Source of the DNA: JADFQT01 sp965216025
GTDB taxonomy: Bacteria; Chloroflexota; Dehalococcoidia; Lucifugimonadales; UBA3495
DNA length: 64,000 nucleotides
NCBI GenBank assembly: GCA_965216025.1
Contig: CBDCEX010000017.1
Coordinates: 310,001 to 374,000 of the forward strand
Reading direction: 5' to 3'
Part shown: in pieces, positions 15,621-23,771 of the stretch
Numbering within the stretch: position 1 is the stretch's first letter
Layout: every line of letters begins with the position of its first letter
Made by a program: the position numbers and the translations under genes
The notes under the pieces: model-generated
Database searches by the model: none
What the model saw: the letters and a program-made list of their open reading frames with translations, nothing else
What the model was told of the DNA's origin: nothing

Positions 15621-16115
15621 CTAAGCTTCTGAGACCGGCAATCCAAATTTGGCGTTTACCGCCGTAACCACGTGGGGAGGCACCATGCCGGTGACATCTC
15701 CACCCAGCCGAGCAACTTCTTTGAGCAGGCTCGAGCTAACGAACATATAGTCTTGCGAGGTCATAAAGGAAACCATATCCACGGACCTTTCCAGCCTCCG
15801 GTTCATGAATGCCATGTCGTACTCATACTCGAAATCCGCTCCGCTCCTTAACCCGCGAATGATCACCGCGGCGCCGGCCTCTCGGGCGAAGCGCACCACC
15901 AGGCCGCTGAACTCCCGTACTTCCACATTGGGCAGGTCAACCATGGACTCCTGAAAGAGTTGCACCCTTTCCTCGGTGGTGAAGAGCAGGTCTTTGGAGG
16001 GAGTGGCGTAAACCGCCACTATCACCTTTTCGAAAAGGGCTGCCCCCCGGGCAACGATATCCAGGTGACCCATGGTCACCGGATCAAAGCTCCCCGGATA
16101 AAGGGCGATAACCAT
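15621..16115 (-). CDS. coaD: Phosphopantetheine adenylyltransferase
   Basis: Fourth step of coenzyme A synthesis: transfers AMP from ATP to 4'-phosphopantetheine. Shows the nucleotidyltransferase motif YPGSFDPVTMGHLDI at the N-terminus, the IIRGLRSGADFEYE substrate loop and SSSLLKEVARLGG near the C-terminus. 164 residues, normal. Two bases separate it from rsmD upstream. Together with panB at 54.9 kb it gives part of the CoA pathway within this window. Confidence 0.96.
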   Translation of the reverse strand: MVIALYPGSFDPVTMGHLDIVARGAALFEKVIVAVYATPSKDLLFTTEERVQLFQESMVDLPNVEVREFSGLVVRFAREAGAAVIIRGLRSGADFEYEYDMAFMNRRLERSVDMVSFMTSQDYMFVSSSLLKEVARLGGDVTGMVPPHVVTAVNAKFGLPVSEA

Positions 16116-16117
16116 CG

Positions 16118-16687
16118 CTAACTGTCCCGCAGGTAGAATTCCACCACGTTGTCACCGTAACGGCGGTGGGATTTTAAAATTAAGCGACCTATAACATCCG
16201 GCAGGTCCAGGTGCCTGGAGTGTCCCACAACCACCACGCCGTCATCCTCAATTAGGCCCCCGGTAGAATCTATCTTTGCCAGCACCTGGGCCAGGTTTGG
16301 CATCTTATATGGCGGGTCCAAAACCACCAGAGAGTAGGGACCCGGCAACACTTCCAGGGTGCTGCTCGCCTCTCCGCAGTAGACCCGGGAGCGCTGACTG
16401 AACCCGGCATGCTCCAGGTTGGACCGAATTACCTCGCACTGGCGGCTGTTCCGCTCCACGAAGTCCGCCCAGCCTGCTCCCCAACTGAGACTTTCGATAC
16501 CCAAACTACCGGATCCAGCGTAAAGGTCCAGCACTCTTCGGTCCCAGTACGTTTCCCTAGACAGGATGTTAAAAATCGCGGCGCGGACTCGCTCGGTGGT
16601 CGGACGGGCCTCTGGGGTAAGGGTTCCCCTCAGGCGATGCCCCTTGGCCGAACCGCCAACCACTCGCAAGGAGCCCCTAGGCCGCAT
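16118..16687 (-). CDS. rsmD: 16S rRNA (guanine-N2-)-methyltransferase RsmD
   Basis: SAM-dependent methyltransferase for G966 of 16S rRNA. GSAKGHRL near the N-terminus, the SAM motif VLDLYAGSGSLGIESLSWGA and the catalytic VVLDPPY are all present. 189 residues. The rsmD-coaD pairing is common in bacteria. Confidence 0.94.
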   Translation of the reverse strand: MRPRGSLRVVGGSAKGHRLRGTLTPEARPTTERVRAAIFNILSRETYWDRRVLDLYAGSGSLGIESLSWGAGWADFVERNSRQCEVIRSNLEHAGFSQRSRVYCGEASSTLEVLPGPYSLVVLDPPYKMPNLAQVLAKIDSTGGLIEDDGVVVVGHSRHLDLPDVIGRLILKSHRRYGDNVVEFYLRDS

Positions 16688-16958
16688 AATAATTCATTAT
16701 GTCAACGATTTTCCAGCGGAAACCGGGGTCGGTTTTTCTCATTTTTAACTTCTGCTCGTGGATGCGTCAACCTCTCAATACTACAGCAGCACTTATCCGG
16801 CATGGCCCCTGCTCAGCCCCAGCTAATCGGGCCCGGATGTTCAAATCCGTTAATCCGCCTTCGCCAAGTATTCGACAGCTATTCGACCACCGGGGCAATT
16901 GGAGATACAATACACCCAATATATTCGGGTAACATACCCGGGCAGGTTTGGGATTAAC

Positions 16959-17897
16959 ATGGACTTCCGCCATACGCTGGCCGACGCCCCCCACGATCGG
17001 GACACCGTCTTAACTATTGGCGTGTTCGACGGGGTTCACCTGGGCCACTGCCATCTGTTGCGGCGGCTGGTGGCACTGGCCGGTTCCCAGTACCTGCCCA
17101 CGGTTATCACTTTCACCAACCATCCCGCCTCCATACTCCGGCCAGATTTTCAAGTCCAATACCTGACCACTCCGGCCCACAAGATAGGACTGATCCAGGG
17201 CCAGGGCGTGAAACTGGTGGTCCCACTGGAATTCAGCCGGCAATTGGCCTCGGTTAGCGCTTATGACTTCGCGGCCGCCCTGGTTGAGCACCTCAACATT
17301 AAAGGATTGGTGGTGGGACCGGACTTTGCGCTGGGACGGGACCGGCAGGGCGATGCCACCTTCCTCAAAGAGGTGGGGGACCAGATGGGTTTTTGGGTGG
17401 AGGGCGTGGAGCCCTTAGTGGTCGACGGTGTTCCCATTAAGAGCAGGCGGATTCGTGATGCCATTAGCCGCGGGGCGGTTAGCGAAGTTGTCAGCCTGCT
17501 CGGTCGCCAGTTCTCTATTTCCGGGACCGTGGTCGCCGGTAACCGCCAGGGCCGGGAATTGGGATTTCCTACCGCCAACCTGTCGCTGCCGGAGGACATC
17601 CTACTGCCGGCCGACGGTATATACGCCAGTTGGACGATAATCAACGGGGTGCGCCATCCCTCCGCCACCAGCATCGGCGTCCGGCCCACCTTTGGGTTGA
17701 CCCAGCGGGTGGTGGAAGCATATGTCATAGATTACAGCGGCGACCTCTACGGCCAGAAGCTAACCGTGGAGTTCGTGAGAAAACTACGGGACCAGGAGAC
17801 CTTCGCCGATATTCCAGCCCTGGTCGCGCAGGTGAGCCGCGACGTGGCCGATGCCCGGTCGGCCCTGGCCCACGAGGGAGGAGCGGCCATTGCTTAG
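16959..17897 (+). CDS. ribF: Bifunctional riboflavin kinase / FAD synthetase
   Basis: Makes FMN and FAD from riboflavin. The N-terminal FAD synthetase domain has TIGVFDGVHLGHCHLL, and SRRIRDAI precedes the C-terminal flavokinase domain, which has GNRQGRELGFPTANLSL. ATG 16959 gives the usual short N-terminus before the first motif (312 residues); a TTG at 16899 is possible but unsupported. Its last 8 bases overlap the start of tyrS. Confidence 0.94.
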   Translation: MDFRHTLADAPHDRDTVLTIGVFDGVHLGHCHLLRRLVALAGSQYLPTVITFTNHPASILRPDFQVQYLTTPAHKIGLIQGQGVKLVVPLEFSRQLASVSAYDFAAALVEHLNIKGLVVGPDFALGRDRQGDATFLKEVGDQMGFWVEGVEPLVVDGVPIKSRRIRDAISRGAVSEVVSLLGRQFSISGTVVAGNRQGRELGFPTANLSLPEDILLPADGIYASWTIINGVRHPSATSIGVRPTFGLTQRVVEAYVIDYSGDLYGQKLTVEFVRKLRDQETFADIPALVAQVSRDVADARSALAHEGGAAIA

Positions 17898-19119
17898 CGA
17901 CGCCACTATTGCCCAGATTACCCAGCGCGGGGTGAAGGAAATCATCTCCCGAGAAGAATTCACCGAGCTGCTGCAATCCGGCAGGTCTCTAAGGCTGAAG
18001 ATGGGTTTCGACCCCAGCCGGCCCGACATTCACCTGGGGCACGTGGTAGGCCTCCGCAAGCTGCGCCAGCTGCAAGAGTTGGGCCACCAGGTGATTCTCA
18101 TTGTCGGCGACTGGACCGCCCAGATCGGTGACCCCAGCGGGCAGTCGGCTACCAGGTCCATGCTGACCCACGAAGAGGTGACCGCCAACGCCGAGTCCTA
18201 CCTGCGCCAGTTTTTCAAAGTTGTGGACCAGCAACGCGCCCAGGTGATGTGGCAGAGCGAGTGGTTTGGGAAGTTCACCCTGGCCGACGTGATCCGGCTG
18301 ACCAGCCGATTCACCGTAGCCCAGTTCCTGGAGCGGGACGACTTCGCCAATCGGTTCCGAGAGCACCGCCCCATCGCCATCACCGAGCTGCTATACCCTC
18401 TGCTGCAAGCCTACGATTCCGTAATGATTGAATCCGACGTGGAGTTCGGCGGCACCGATCAGATGTTCAACCTGCTGGTGGGTCGGGAGTTGCAGGGAAT
18501 GATGGGGCAGAAGCGCCAGCAGTGTTTCTTGATGCCCATCCTGGTGGGCACCGACGGCGTGCAAAAGATGAGCAAGAGTTTGGACAACTATGTGGGAGTG
18601 GAAGAGCCACCCGACGACATGTTCGGCAAGCTCATGTCCATTCCCGACGAGCAGATCATCCCTTACTTCGAGTACCTCACTGATGCTCCCCAAGAACAGT
18701 TGGATGAGTTAGCGCGGGAAATTTCAGCAGAGTCCACCAATCCCATGGATGCCAAGAAAGACCTGGCAAGCCAGATCACCGCAGATTTCCACGGCCAGCA
18801 GGCCGCCCAGGTTGCTCGGGACAACTTTGAACGGGTGGTGCAAGGTCGAGATCTCCCTAAGGACATCCCAGAATTCCCCTTGGTCCAGCTTGGGGATGGC
18901 AGCCTGCCGCAACTGAGCCGAATGCTGGTTTCGACCGGGCTGGCCTCCAGTAACGCCGCCGCCAAACGGTTGATCAGCCAACGGGCCGTGGAGCTGGTTC
19001 GCACCAGCGGTGAATCCTACACTTTTTCCTCTGATTCTCCCGGTGATTCTCCCGGCTTGGCGATTCAGTCCGGGGACGTGATCAAGGTGGGCAAGCGCCG
19101 TTTCCTGCGCCTGGTCTAG
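17890..19119 (+). CDS. tyrS: Tyrosyl-tRNA synthetase
   Basis: Class I aminoacyl-tRNA synthetase, 409 residues. HIGH-like motif in DIHLGHVVGLRKL, the KMSKS loop as VQKMSKSLDNYVG, and a C-terminal S4-type RNA-binding domain (~residues 340-405). KMSKS rather than KFGKT points to the TyrZ-like subgroup. TTG 17890, with GGGAGGAG about seven bases upstream, is chosen over longer starts inside ribF. Translationally coupled to ribF by an 8-nt overlap. Confidence 0.95.
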   Translation: MLSDATIAQITQRGVKEIISREEFTELLQSGRSLRLKMGFDPSRPDIHLGHVVGLRKLRQLQELGHQVILIVGDWTAQIGDPSGQSATRSMLTHEEVTANAESYLRQFFKVVDQQRAQVMWQSEWFGKFTLADVIRLTSRFTVAQFLERDDFANRFREHRPIAITELLYPLLQAYDSVMIESDVEFGGTDQMFNLLVGRELQGMMGQKRQQCFLMPILVGTDGVQKMSKSLDNYVGVEEPPDDMFGKLMSIPDEQIIPYFEYLTDAPQEQLDELAREISAESTNPMDAKKDLASQITADFHGQQAAQVARDNFERVVQGRDLPKDIPEFPLVQLGDGSLPQLSRMLVSTGLASSNAAAKRLISQRAVELVRTSGESYTFSSDSPGDSPGLAIQSGDVIKVGKRRFLRLV

Positions 19120-19520
19120 CCAGACAGGCCAACTGCCGCTAGCCCAGCTGAGTAATTATTTAAGAATGTCACCCCGAGCCCTTCGGCGTTGCTAAGGGTG
19201 AACTCCGCGAGGGGTCTAAAGTCTCTGGGAACATGGCCCTGATGCCCTTGGCTATGGTGTAACTGTAATGCTGATTCATGAAGTTTTCCGGCCCAGGATT
19301 TAGATTCCCCAGGCGCTTCACACCTGCTCTGTAAATATTCCGTTCGCCCTTTGAGAGCCTCAGGACGAACGGGATCCCTACCGCTCGTGGTGAGCCCGTC
19401 GAACCATGAGCCGAGGGGAACCCGTTTTTATCTGTAGGTGGCGCTCCACTGGAGCACGAAAACTCGGAATGACCTGAGTCGTTTTGAAATAGTTATTCAG
19501 CCCCGGTGGCGGAGGTTTCT
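19120..19520. other. Intergenic region with two dispersed repeats
   Basis: No gene is seen. At 19166-19187 the sequence GTCACCCCGAGCCCTTCGGC is the exact reverse complement of a 20-mer near 57863-57882. From 19338 to 19411 lies a version of the TTCGACAGGCTCACC inverted repeat. Confidence 0.55.
19338..19411. repeat. Inverted repeat related to 8633-8692
   Basis: CTCAGGACGAACGGG and CTCGTGGTGAGCCCGTCGAA (in opposite order to the copy at 8633) face each other across a short centre. Arms match the copy in the ATP synthase operon with scattered mismatches. Confidence 0.6.
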
Positions 19521-21194
19521 TTGCCCGACAATTCAAACAACCCAACTCCCCCCAACCCCGAAAACAGCGCCGCGCGCTGGAGGCAAAGGGCGGCCGCCGC
19601 TCCTCAGCGTAAATCCGGTTACAAGACCCTTTCTCAGATCCCCTTGGAGCCCTTGTACACCGCCGAGCATGTTTCGCAGCTGGATTACCAGCGGGACCTG
19701 GGCATGCCTGGGGAGTATCCCTACCTGCGGGGAGTCCATCCCAGCGGGTACCGGGGCCGGCTCTGGACCATGCGCATGTTCGCCGGATTCGGCCTTCCGG
19801 AGGAAACCAATCAGCGGTTCAAGTTCCTGCTGGAGGGCGGTCAGACCGGTCTGAGCGTAGCCTTCGACATGCCCACCCTCTACGGTTACGACACCGACGA
19901 TGCCCCGGCGGCCGGAGAATTTGGCAAGTGCGGAGTGGCTGTCTCTTCGCTGGCCGATATGGAGACGCTCTTCGACGGCATACCCCTGGGCCAGATAACC
20001 ACCTCCATGACCATCAACAGTCCGGCGGCCATAATCTGGGCGATGTACCTGGCCGTGGCCGAAAAACAGGGCGTGCCTATGAACCAGATCGGCGGCACGC
20101 TGCAAAACGATATCCTCAAGGAGTACCTGGCTCAAAACGAGTACATCTTCCCGCCGGAGCCCTCCATGCGCCTGGTGGTGGACACCGTGGAGTTTGCCAG
20201 CCAATTCCTGCCGGCCTGGAACCCCATCAGCATCAGCGGCTACCACATCCGGGAGGCGGGCTCCAACGCGGTGCAGGAGCTGGCCTTTACCCTGGCCGAC
20301 GGCTTGGAGTACGTGCGGCACTGCCTGGACCGGGGACTGGCGATAGACGACTTTGCCCCCCGGCTCAGCTTCTTCTTCAACGTGCACAACGACTTTTTCG
20401 AGGAGATAGCCAAGTTCCGCGCCGCCCGTCGCATCTGGGCCCGGGAGATGAAGGACACTTTTGGGGCGCAAGACCCCCGCTCTCATTTACTGCGTTTCCA
20501 CGCCCAAACCTCTGGCGCCGCCCTCACCTCCCAGCAGCCGGAGAACAATGTTATGCGGGTTTCCCTCCAGGCCCTGGCCGCCGTCCTGGGAGGTTGCCAG
20601 TCGCTCCACACCAACGCCAAGGATGAAGCCTGGGCCCTCCCCTCCGAGGAAGCGGCACTGCTGGCATTGCGCACCCAGCAAATAATCGCGCATGAGACCG
20701 GTGTGACCGACACGATGGACCCCCTGGGGGGCAGCTACTTCCTGGAAACACTGACCGGCCAGGTAGAAGCAGGAGCCCGGGACTATTTCCGCCGCATCGA
20801 GGACGTTGGTGGTGTGATACCGGCCCTGAAGTCCGGGTTCTTCCAGCACGAGATTGCCGAGGCGTCCTACCTCTATCAGCTGGAAGAGGACCGCAAGGAA
20901 CGCATCACGGTGGGGGTTAACCAGTACGCCAACGCCGACCCCCTGCAAATTTCATTGCTACGGGTAAACGCGGAGGGGGAGCAGCGCCAAATTCAGCAAC
21001 TCCAACGGGTCCGCCGCCGCCGGGACAACCGGGATGTTTCGGTCAAGTTGCGGGCCTTGGAGCAGGCGACCCGGGGCTCCGCCAACCTGATGCCACCCCT
21101 ACTGGAGGCGGTCAAGGCTTACGCAACTCTGGGAGAGATGATGGGAGTTTTCCGGGAAGTGTTTGGGGAGTACCAACCCAGCTGGGGATTTTAG
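19521..21194 (+). CDS. B12-dependent acyl-CoA mutase large subunit, isobutyryl-CoA-mutase-like
   Basis: Catalytic TIM-barrel subunit of the methylmalonyl-CoA mutase family: WTMRMFAGFG, LSVAFDMPTLYGYDTDD, TLQNDILKEYLAQ, SISGYHIREAG and LGGCQSLHTNAKDEA are typical. No cobalamin-binding domain follows (557 residues), so a separate small subunit must exist elsewhere. At the two specificity positions it has Phe87 (RMFAGF) and Gln205 (EYLAQ), the isobutyryl-CoA mutase pair, where true methylmalonyl-CoA mutase has Tyr and Arg. Isomerisation of isobutyryl/n-butyryl-CoA or another neutral acyl-CoA is therefore more likely than methylmalonyl-CoA (inference). TTG 19521 is five bases after GGAGG; a GTG at 19506 is the alternative. 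Confidence 0.88.
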   Translation: MPDNSNNPTPPNPENSAARWRQRAAAAPQRKSGYKTLSQIPLEPLYTAEHVSQLDYQRDLGMPGEYPYLRGVHPSGYRGRLWTMRMFAGFGLPEETNQRFKFLLEGGQTGLSVAFDMPTLYGYDTDDAPAAGEFGKCGVAVSSLADMETLFDGIPLGQITTSMTINSPAAIIWAMYLAVAEKQGVPMNQIGGTLQNDILKEYLAQNEYIFPPEPSMRLVVDTVEFASQFLPAWNPISISGYHIREAGSNAVQELAFTLADGLEYVRHCLDRGLAIDDFAPRLSFFFNVHNDFFEEIAKFRAARRIWAREMKDTFGAQDPRSHLLRFHAQTSGAALTSQQPENNVMRVSLQALAAVLGGCQSLHTNAKDEAWALPSEEAALLALRTQQIIAHETGVTDTMDPLGGSYFLETLTGQVEAGARDYFRRIEDVGGVIPALKSGFFQHEIAEASYLYQLEEDRKERITVGVNQYANADPLQISLLRVNAEGEQRQIQQLQRVRRRRDNRDVSVKLRALEQATRGSANLMPPLLEAVKAYATLGEMMGVFREVFGEYQPSWGF

Positions 21195-21245
21195 GCTGGA
21201 CATTGGGAATAGGGAAGAGCTGCATAAGAACTCGGGGGTTAGATA

Positions 21246-22476
21246 CAGGGCAATCGCGTCTTATTATCGTTCTTAAATTTGTTTAAAATAGTAATCATCA
21301 TGACGAAACTAGGGAGGGGTAGTGATGGTTCAGGCAACAGGCGCACCCATCGCCCAATACTTCGCGGCGTTGGACGACCCGAGGATTGATCGTACCAAGC
21401 GGCACAAACTTTTGGATATCGTCACCATTGCCCTTTGTGCCACCATCTGCGGCGCTGATTCTTGGGTGGATATCGAGCTCTTCGGCAACTGTAAAGAGGA
21501 GTGGTTCAAGTCCTTCCTGGAGTTGCCCAACGGTATCCCTTCCCATGATACCTTCGGCGACGTCTTCGCCCGCCTGGACCCAGAGCAGTTTCAACGCTGT
21601 TTCATGGAGTGGGTCCAAGCCGTAGCCCAAGTCACCCAAGGCGAAGTGGTGGCCATCGACGGCAAGACGGTACGGCGCTCCCACGACCGTACCCTGGGCA
21701 AAAAGGCCATTCACATGGTCAACGTGTGGGCCTCGTCCCATGGCTTGGCGCTGGGCCAGACCAAGGTGGACGAGAAGTCCAATGAAATCACCGCCATCCC
21801 CAAGTTGCTACAGCTGCTGGAGCTCGCCGGTTGCATCATCACCATCGACGCCATGGGCTGCCAGAGGGAGATAGCCCGGGAGATCATTGAGGCTCAGGCC
21901 GACTATCTGCTGGCGGTGAAGGAGAATCAAGGCCGGCTGTACGATGACGTTCGCGACCTTTTCGAGGGCGCCGAGGAATACGACTTCGAGGGCGTCCCCT
22001 ATGACTTCGCCCGCACGCTGAACAAGGGCCACGGCCGCCTGGAAACCCGTCAATGCTGGGTCATCACGGACCCGGACTGCCTGGACTATCTGCAAAACCG
22101 GCAGCAGTGGGCCAACCTCAACGCCGTGGTTAAGGTCACGGCTCAGCGGGAGACGGCAACCGGGACCACGGTCCACTCTCGCTACTATATCAGCAGTCTG
22201 GCCAGGCCTGCCCAGACTTTGTTGGAGGTCACCCGCCGACACTGGGGCATAGAAAACAGCTTGCACTGGTCTTTGGATGTTACCTTTCGAGAAGATCACA
22301 GCCGGGTACGTAAGGATAGTGGGCCTCAAAACCTGGCAGTCCTGCGCCAGATAGCCCTCAATTTGCTGAAGCAGGAGACCAGCCTTAAACGGGGACTTCA
22401 AGGTAAACGGCTGAAAGCCGGCTGGGTTGAGGATTACCTACTCAAGGTGCTCCTTGGTTAAGACGCGATTGCCCTG
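21246..22476 (+). mobile_element. Intact ISAs1-family insertion sequence (copy 1) with 10-bp target duplication
   Basis: The 1231-bp element is bounded by perfect 18-bp inverted repeats, CAGGGCAATCGCGTCTTA at 21246-21263 and its complement at 22459-22476. The 10-bp sequence GGGTTAGATA is directly repeated at 21236-21245 and 22477-22486, the size expected for ISAs1. Both ends and the transposase look intact, so insertion is recent. The same terminal sequence bounds the MITE at 42354-42538. Confidence 0.95.
21325..22461 (+). CDS. ISAs1-family transposase
   Basis: DDE transposase. The catalytic acids are visible in VAIDGKTVRRSHD, TIDAMGCQREIA and RRHWGIENSLHWSLD. The N-terminal H-repeat-associated region (YFAALDDPRIDRTKRHKL) is typical of the family. 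378 residues from ATG 21325, with AGGGAGGGG five bases upstream. The stop codon lies within the right inverted repeat. Confidence 0.95.
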   Translation: MVQATGAPIAQYFAALDDPRIDRTKRHKLLDIVTIALCATICGADSWVDIELFGNCKEEWFKSFLELPNGIPSHDTFGDVFARLDPEQFQRCFMEWVQAVAQVTQGEVVAIDGKTVRRSHDRTLGKKAIHMVNVWASSHGLALGQTKVDEKSNEITAIPKLLQLLELAGCIITIDAMGCQREIAREIIEAQADYLLAVKENQGRLYDDVRDLFEGAEEYDFEGVPYDFARTLNKGHGRLETRQCWVITDPDCLDYLQNRQQWANLNAVVKVTAQRETATGTTVHSRYYISSLARPAQTLLEVTRRHWGIENSLHWSLDVTFREDHSRVRKDSGPQNLAVLRQIALNLLKQETSLKRGLQGKRLKAGWVEDYLLKVLLG

Positions 22477-22608
22477 GGGTTAGATAATTTAAAATTGACC
22501 TAGCCAAGAGACGAGCTTACACTACCAGAGGCCAATCCCAGATTCGGGATTCGCCTGAAGTCCGCGTTAAACGGGAAATTCTGGATAACTTTAAAGGAGG
22601 TCGACCAC

Positions 22609-23582
22609 ATGACGGTAAATCGGGGACGATGGTCTAGCATCATTCTGGTACTGGTGGGAGTGGCATCTCTGCTGTTGCTCGTGAGTGCATGTACCAGTCA
22701 GGACAACGAGGCCACTGCACTTTTGCAAGACCCCACCTTCGGTTTGTCTCACCTTAACGATGAAGTCCACACTATCAAAGGAGAGGAGTTCTTGGGCAGC
22801 CCCAAGTTCGGCCTAGCCCACCTCAACGATGAATTCCACACGATCAAAGAGATCTTGGCAGGGCGATCCCCGGCCAGTGGTGCTACTATCCCGGAAGGCG
22901 CTTGCGATGGTTTACCCAACCATGCTGAACTCAAAGCTGCCCTGACTACTGCCCGCATCGAAAACAATGGGGAGTTCAATCTGGACATGTGGGGCACTGT
23001 GGTGAACCGGGTGGCGTAGTGTGCGGAGTGGCATTCACCGGCAGCGAACCGGGCGACCAATGGCCGGGGAGTCGGGTGATTTCCGCCCAAAAAGCCAATA
23101 CCGCCAATGCCTTCAGCCTACCAGGCCTTGCCATTTCTACCGCCAGCCTGTTTTCAGCGGTGCAACCAGGTGGCAGCCTGTTCGGTCTGCAATTTAGTAA
23201 TCCGGTTGATACCAGCGTTGCCTACGGAGGTTCCTGGGGTGATTATGGTCAGCCAGACGACCCGATGGTGGGGGGAAAGATCGGCGGTGTCAACGTATTT
23301 GGCGGGGGACTGCCTCTTTACGATAGTGACGGGAAACATTGGGGAGCCATTGGCGTGAGCGGAGATTCTGCCTGCGCCGACCACAACATAGCTTGGCGGA
23401 CCCGTAACAACCTGGCGTTGGATTTCGTTCCTGGTGGCCTAAGTGGGGACGCTGAAAGGCCCGACAGTATTGTCTTCGATATTGGCAGCTCGGGCGATAG
23501 TGCAAGTGGGTGGGGACACCCTCTTTGCGGCGCATCGGATCAGGAGAGTAACATCGCTGGTAGCCTACCACCCATAAGCTAG
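22609..23582 (+). pseudogene. HbpS/GlcG-like (DUF336) lipoprotein, interrupted by one frameshift
   Basis: Starts at ATG 22609 with AAAGGAGGT upstream. A lipoprotein signal peptide ends in the lipobox LVSAC. Next come two copies of a short motif (FGLSHLNDEVHTIK and FGLAHLNDEFHTIK) and then a long HbpS/GlcG-type domain. The first frame stops at 23017-23019 (VVNRVA*), while the domain continues without loss in another frame (VVCGVAFTGSEP ... GGLPLYDSDGKHWGAIGVSG). Restoring one base near 23010 would give the expected NRDGVVC, so a single-base deletion, real or from sequencing, is the simplest explanation. HbpS-like domains bind haem or small ligands outside the cell; the ligand here is unknown. 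Confidence 0.75.
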
Positions 23583-23745
23583 TGGGCTGTTACTCCTGAA
23601 TTGAGGTGTAAAGATACTTTAATATGTAACGAGCTTCCGCGCACCGCTGCCCAGCATCTGGGCAACAGGGTCGGCGTATAGGTAGTTAACCCGGTCTCGG
23701 CCACCACAAGCGCGAGGCTCCCGTTACTTAGCCCAATTTCGATGC

Positions 23746-23771
23746 CTAGCCGGCGGAGCTCCGCCAGCTAG
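23746..23771 (-). terminator. Hairpin overlapping the stop codon of the EF-G-like gene
   Basis: CTAGC-CGGCGGAG and CTCCGCC-AGCTAG form a nearly perfect stem across the palindrome GGCGGAGCTCCGCC. It overlaps the minus-strand stop codon at 23768. There is no T-run, so it may limit transcript decay rather than terminate. Confidence 0.4.
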
